Shown here one piece after another: positions 52,234-55,324 of a stretch of DNA of 55,324 nt. The first letter of the stretch is position 1. Every line of letters begins with the position of its first letter. The notes under the pieces were generated by a model, which was not told where the DNA came from, searched no databases, and saw nothing but the letters and a program-made list of their open reading frames with translations. The stretch comes from Dysgonomonas sp. ZJ279 (GTDB lineage: Bacteria; Bacteroidota; Bacteroidia; Bacteroidales; Dysgonomonadaceae). The position numbers were made by a program, and so were the translations under genes. Location of the stretch: the NCBI RefSeq assembly GCF_011039205.1, contig NZ_JAAKEL010000022.1, positions 1 to 55,324 on the forward strand, in the 5' to 3' direction.

Positions 52234-53166
52234 TTATCTACTTATACCCTTGCGTTTTTCGGGCTTCTTTTTCTTTTTTTTCTTTAATGTTTCCGATTCG
52301 TTCGGGTCATAGTCCGATGGTTGAATATCGAATAAACCGCCTATGCCCGATGCAATATCGGCTACTCCCAATGCAATATTTTCCAATATGGGACTTCCTG
52401 TTTCTTTCGGAATGTTTATCTGCTGCTGTTCCTGACTGTGGTTATTATCATTCAACATCATATCCAGCTTGAAATAGCTAAATTGTCGGTCAACCTCCGA
52501 ACCTTTAAAAGAGTGGTCTCCCTTCTTAAATGAAATACCCTGTACTTCATCCGTTTGCCTTTTTAGCTTGTACTCTATGGATATGCCTTTTTGTTTGAGG
52601 GTTTCTTCAAACTGCTGCCAACTCTTTGCTTTAGAAAGAGAGCCTTTAATCGCATGGTAGATTTCATATTTAGTCTGTTCTGCTCCCTTTAGTTTCTGAA
52701 CGTTAACATTCTCCTTGCCTTTACCATAAGTCAGGTTATATTTATCCTTGAGCTGCTTGCAAACCTTTTCATTCCGATAGCGGTCATTCTTATCGGAAAT
52801 CGTCTTGCCGTCATTGTCTACTCGGTTGAACACAATATGACAATGCGGATGACTGGTGTTGCTATGGCGAACGATAATGTATTGCGTATTCTCTATTCCC
52901 ATCAATTTCATATACTCCTTTGCCAAACGTTCCATAAATTGGTCTGTCATCCGTTCTTTATCATCAGGAGAGAACGCTAACGGGATATGACCGACACATT
53001 TCGAGAGGTTCGGGTTGAGCAAACTTTGCATATAAAAGCTGTTGATAATCGATTTGGTATCCGTTTCCAATACACCATCACTAGCCAAAACAGTTGCATC
53101 CTTATTGCCCAAAACGTATGAGATACATCCTTTAAAACTTCGTCCTTTTACTATTTTTCCAATCAT
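52234..53166 (-). CDS. mobB: MobB-type relaxase/mobilization nuclease
   Basis: A 310-residue relaxase. The N-terminal MIGKIVKGRSFKGCISYVLG is the start of Bacteroides MobB and MobP relaxases. The metal-binding histidine motif is in SNTSHPHCHIVFNRVDNDGK (H106, H108, H110), followed by RYRNEKVCKQLKDKYNLTYG, a signature of the family. The middle (about 165-230) is an accessory region. The C-terminus ends in a KKKKKKPEKRKG basic tail. It overlaps the MobA gene by 35 bases, so the two are translated together. It is expected to nick oriT of the outer element at the dyads upstream of mobA. Confidence 0.9.
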   Translation of the reverse strand: MIGKIVKGRSFKGCISYVLGNKDATVLASDGVLETDTKSIINSFYMQSLLNPNLSKCVGHIPLAFSPDDKERMTDQFMERLAKEYMKLMGIENTQYIIVRHSNTSHPHCHIVFNRVDNDGKTISDKNDRYRNEKVCKQLKDKYNLTYGKGKENVNVQKLKGAEQTKYEIYHAIKGSLSKAKSWQQFEETLKQKGISIEYKLKRQTDEVQGISFKKGDHSFKGSEVDRQFSYFKLDMMLNDNNHSQEQQQINIPKETGSPILENIALGVADIASGIGGLFDIQPSDYDPNESETLKKKKKKKPEKRKGISR

Positions 53167-53521
53167 CGGAGAGCTTATTTATGATAGTTTGAATCTGATT
53201 GAATAGATTTTCGGCTTCCTGTTCGAGCCGTTTTACACCTAAAAATTTAGCGGTTTTTGTGAACTGGTTCAGATTATTGCCCATATTCGAGAGACTTCGA
53301 AGAGTATCCAGTTCTTCTTTTTTCAGTGGCTCCTTGATAACCCCATCCAAAATCGCATCATGGCAGTAAACACTAAGCGAAAGGTTTGCTTTGGCAGCCC
53401 GATGCCTGATGGCATAGAGTTCCGGCTCGGAAAAGCAGACTGCAATCGTCTTGTCTTTCCGAGTAACGGAGCTCTTCTTCGGGCGTCCTCCTTTTCGCTT
53501 ATCTTGATTGTCCTGATTCAA
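53132..53521 (-). CDS. mobA: MobA/MobC-type relaxosome accessory protein
   Basis: A 129-residue protein. A basic N-terminus (KRKGGRPKKSSVTRKDKTIAV) leads into a ribbon-helix-helix (CFSEPELYAIRHRAAKANLSLSVYCHDAIL), then LSNMGNNLNQFTKTAKFLGVKRLEQEAENLFNQIQTIINKL, the MobC-type C-terminal region. It would bind oriT and help MobB melt the nick region. It is the first gene of the mobA-mobB unit, and its upstream DNA carries several dyads. The gene overlaps mobB by 35 bases. Confidence 0.88.
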   Translation of the reverse strand: MNQDNQDKRKGGRPKKSSVTRKDKTIAVCFSEPELYAIRHRAAKANLSLSVYCHDAILDGVIKEPLKKEELDTLRSLSNMGNNLNQFTKTAKFLGVKRLEQEAENLFNQIQTIINKLSDDWKNSKRTKF

Positions 53522-53560
53522 TTCTTAATTTATTGTCAACTTATAAAAGCAATAATAAAA

Positions 53561-53722
53561 GGGTCTGCGACCCAAAAACTGCGACCATCGGGAGCGGTTT
53601 TCCCCTTTGGCTGATAAGCCAAAGCGAGGGTTTTCATGCAATGAAAACATAACCTCGCTCCGCTAAACCGAACATGAAATGTTCCTTTAGAAAAGTAAGC
53701 CGTAAATTATACACAGGCTTAC
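53561..53722. other. Candidate oriT of the outer element
   Basis: A series of inverted repeats upstream of mobA: GGGTC-TGC-GACCC (53561-53573), CTTTGGCT-GATA-AGCCAAAG (53605-53624), AGCGAGG with CCTCGCT (53623-53659) enclosing GTTTTCAT-GCA-ATGAAAAC (53630-53648), AACAT-GAA-ATGTT (53671-53683) and GTAAGCC with GGCTTAC (53695-53722). Such dyads next to MobA/MobB genes are the usual form of Bacteroides oriT regions. The nick position cannot be read. Confidence 0.6.
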
Positions 53723-53746
53723 CCTTAAATTGGCAGAAGCTAACCA

Positions 53747-54253
53747 TTACAGCTTCTTCCACATTTCCACATCATCGTTGTATATATCCAGATGATGCCG
53801 GGCAAGGTTCTCAATGAAACCCGATACACTCCGCCCTCTTCCTCCCAAGCGGTGGACAATCTCGTCTATCCTGTCCCGTACCTCACGGCTGACAAATACC
53901 GGCTTGCGGTCTTCGAGCTTGGGAACAGTAAGAAATGTTCCACGATACTCATCAAGCGATTCTTTCCGTTGTTTGGAAACTACTGTTGGGACAGGTGGTT
54001 GTTCTACTTCGGTTGATACTCCCGCTTCGGTTTGTAGACTATCCATAGTATCGTCCGTTTCGTTCGGTTGGATAGTTTCATCAGCACCGGTACTATTTCC
54101 AGCAATTTCTCTTTCAACCGCCTTTTGAAATTCTGCTTCCGCGTCATCGCTGGCGGAATTCGTTTCCCTTGTTTTGACAAATCCCGAAGTCAGTAGAAAA
54201 TCGTCGGGAATTTGAACTTTGCCTTTTCTGCTTTCTGTTTGCTTACTATTCAT
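53747..54253 (-). CDS. DUF3408 family protein
   Basis: A 168-residue protein whose C-terminal third matches DUF3408: KPVFVSREVRDRIDEIVHRLGGRGRSVSGFIENLARHHLDIYNDDVEMW. The N-terminal two thirds is low-complexity and acidic (ADETIQPNETDDTMDSLQTEAGV). DUF3408 proteins occur in Bacteroides conjugative elements, usually near a ParA-type gene. The C-terminal domain resembles a ribbon-helix-helix DNA-binding fold. Here the DNA upstream (54254-54923) holds no recognisable ParA. The gene lies 225 bases before mobA, on the same strand. Role uncertain, perhaps maintenance or relaxosome control. Confidence 0.8.
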   Translation of the reverse strand: MNSKQTESRKGKVQIPDDFLLTSGFVKTRETNSASDDAEAEFQKAVEREIAGNSTGADETIQPNETDDTMDSLQTEAGVSTEVEQPPVPTVVSKQRKESLDEYRGTFLTVPKLEDRKPVFVSREVRDRIDEIVHRLGGRGRSVSGFIENLARHHLDIYNDDVEMWKKL

Positions 54254-54923
54254 AGCATACTGTGTTTAGAAAATTATTATTATGGCTTCCTTTTGTTTGG
54301 ACAGCCGATTATCGACAGCAAATAAACAACTATTAATCAGCAGTGTTAACAGACTTGGTTTGTATGGAGTATTCTGCAATATCTTTCTTCTGTATCAAGT
54401 GTATGGGCAGTGCAGACTGCTGTGTTTTGCATATCTGATTAAACTGAGTAAGTTGAATACGATATGTAAAAATGATGTTTTCTCTGTTGGTATCCAGTGC
54501 AGCATCTCAATGGGCTGAAAAATGCTTTTTTAACTGAAAATTGATCATCAAACCGAAAAAGTGTGGCTCATGCCCTAGACAAGCCCTGCCACAAGCATCC
54601 ACACGTCTTTCAAGCCATTGAAGGTTGAACTTTTCTGCTTTACTTCGTATCAAAAGAGAGAAAATTTAAGGACAAGACAGCAGGGCATTGACGCCACTTA
54701 CTTCCAAATCGACGCCATATGCTGCCACCTGTCTAAAAACTCGTTGACGGCTGAATTTTTCTTTTTTATTTCGCAGCAAAATGAGGAAGTTGAAACGATT
54801 GAAATAGCTTATTGATAAGCAAAATACAACATGCGAATGCAAAGGAATCTATCCTTTGGAATGTGGTAATTGAAAGGCTTACTTTTGGAGCAAATATGAA
54901 TAATAATTTAAAAATATAGTGCA
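54254..54923. other. Noncoding gap between DUF3408 and the HTH gene
   Basis: No convincing gene in 670 bases. Features seen: GTGTGG with CCACAC about 40 bases later (near 54560-54605), GACGCCA repeated near 54690 and 54713, and a small hairpin CAAAGGA-ATCTA-TCCTTTG (54840-54858). In related elements a ParA-type gene lies at about this place, so a lost gene is possible; the frames present here do not resemble it. Confidence 0.4.
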
Positions 54924-55187
54924 ATGGAGATCGTAAATATTGAAGCAAAAACATTTGAAGCGATGCTTTCAAAATTTGAGAGTTTCGCTATCCGAATGGA
55001 ACACCTTTGCCATTTGTATGGCGGCAGGGAAAGTGAATGGTTGGATAATCAGGATGTATGTATGCTGTTGAATATCTCGCCTCGAACCTTGCAAACGCTT
55101 CGGGATAACGGTACGCTGGCGTATTCTCAAATCAACCACAAGACCTATTACAAACCCGAAGATGTGTATAATATAATTGAAAAGTAG
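54924..55187 (+). CDS. Excisionase-like HTH protein (paralogue of 38343)
   Basis: An 87-residue protein: a helical N-terminus (IVNIEAKTFEAMLSKFESFAIRM), then the HTH_17 DNA-binding domain WLDNQDVCMLLNISPRTLQTLRDNGTLAYSQINHKTYYKPED. It is similar over its whole length to the gene at 38343-38618 in the inner element. The start is ATG at 54924. It faces right, towards genes beyond the window, and would be the first of the outer element's replication or excision genes. ATAATTGAAAAGTA occurs at its 3' end (55173-55186) and again 24 bases later (55197-55210). Confidence 0.82.
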   Translation: MEIVNIEAKTFEAMLSKFESFAIRMEHLCHLYGGRESEWLDNQDVCMLLNISPRTLQTLRDNGTLAYSQINHKTYYKPEDVYNIIEK

Positions 55188-55324
55188 TCCACTAAAATAA
55201 TTGAAAAGTATACCACCGGTTAAGTAAAATCCGCTAGAGCTTCTAATAAAGCCCTGCATTTTACTAACAAATATTAACATTATAAATTCCTTTGTGTATG
55301 AAACACTAACACAGAGGGTAAAAT

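Larger units (their letters stand above)
31298..55324. mobile_element. Outer integrative mobilizable element (right end outside the window)
   Basis: From tRNA-Ser to the window edge no housekeeping gene appears. Instead there are recombinase genes, two mobilization modules, excisionase-like HTH genes, DUF3876, DUF3408 and a defence-like operon. The first gene is a recombinase fragment (31549-32409) pointing away from the tRNA. I found no second copy of the tRNA 3' end (TCCCTCTCTCTCCGCCA) in the window, so the right attachment site probably lies further on. No type IV secretion genes are visible, so transfer would need a helper unless they lie beyond the window. Confidence 0.65.

Noticed and set aside
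54282-54518. A 78-residue plus-strand frame between DUF3408 and the HTH gene
   Set aside because: No domain, no clear ribosome binding site, Cys/Leu-rich composition typical of noncoding DNA.
31210-55324. A second copy of the tRNA-Ser 3' end marking the right attachment site
   Set aside because: I found no second TCCCTCTCTCTCCGCCA in the window by eye, so the right end is not placed.

Overview
This looks like a chromosomal segment of an AT-rich Bacteroidota of the order Bacteroidales. The evidence is the recurring TAnnTTTG promoter boxes, a secreted protease with a type IX-style C-terminal tail, a FISUMP-domain protein, DUF4468 and DUF3408 families, Bacteroides-type mobilization genes (BfmA/BtgA, MobA/MobB, RteC) and RteC/IntDOT-type recombinases. 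A Dysgonomonas/Parabacteroides-like host is plausible, but that is inference; no rRNA is present to settle it.

The left part (1-31200) is ordinary core genome. It holds a DUF2975/XRE membrane-regulator pair, panB-topB, trhO with a Nudix hydrolase, small secreted proteins, a TPR signalling lipoprotein, a hexuronate cluster (SDR reductase, uxuA, uxaC, exuT-like MFS), a FISUMP surface protein behind a (GA)32 microsatellite, aroK with a secreted trypsin-like protease, radA, a CatA-like acetyltransferase, a PstS-like protein and folC. These are followed by a metallophosphoesterase and, on the minus strand, lepA-flavin reductase-speA-lipoprotein. Many genes end at strong hairpin terminators. Two degenerate nested inverted repeats (6817-6968 and 7327-7469) share a Bacteroidota-type dispersed repeat core.

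From tRNA-Ser(UGA) at 31210 to the right edge the DNA is accessory and appears to be two mobile elements, one inside the other. The outer element begins next to the tRNA. Its tyrosine recombinase is cut in two: the N-terminal part is at 31549-32409 and a piece of the catalytic domain is at 45550-45975. About 13 kb lies between them: two tandem intact tyrosine recombinases, a membrane protein facing a HEPN/zinc-ribbon protein, small HTH proteins with DUF3876, a DUF5712 relaxase with BfmA/BtgA and an oriT-like row of five hairpins, a frameshifted rteC-like gene, a PAS-LuxR regulator and a nucleotidyltransferase that share a 20-bp palindromic promoter box, and a HelD-like helicase. The outer element resumes with a tight minus-strand operon (NERD-helicase, TPR/cold-shock-like protein, RhuM), then a second mobilization module (membrane coiled-coil protein, MobB, MobA, oriT-like dyads), DUF3408 and an HTH protein. 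Its right end lies outside the window.

The best candidate for an undescribed system is the NERD-helicase/TPR-CSD/RhuM operon (46146-51466), which has the layout of a defence cassette. Other notable items are the HEPN/membrane-protein pair (35249-37709), the regulator/nucleotidyltransferase pair with a shared operator, and the GA microsatellite that lies in one open frame with the FISUMP gene. All functional proposals for these are inferences from domains and context.
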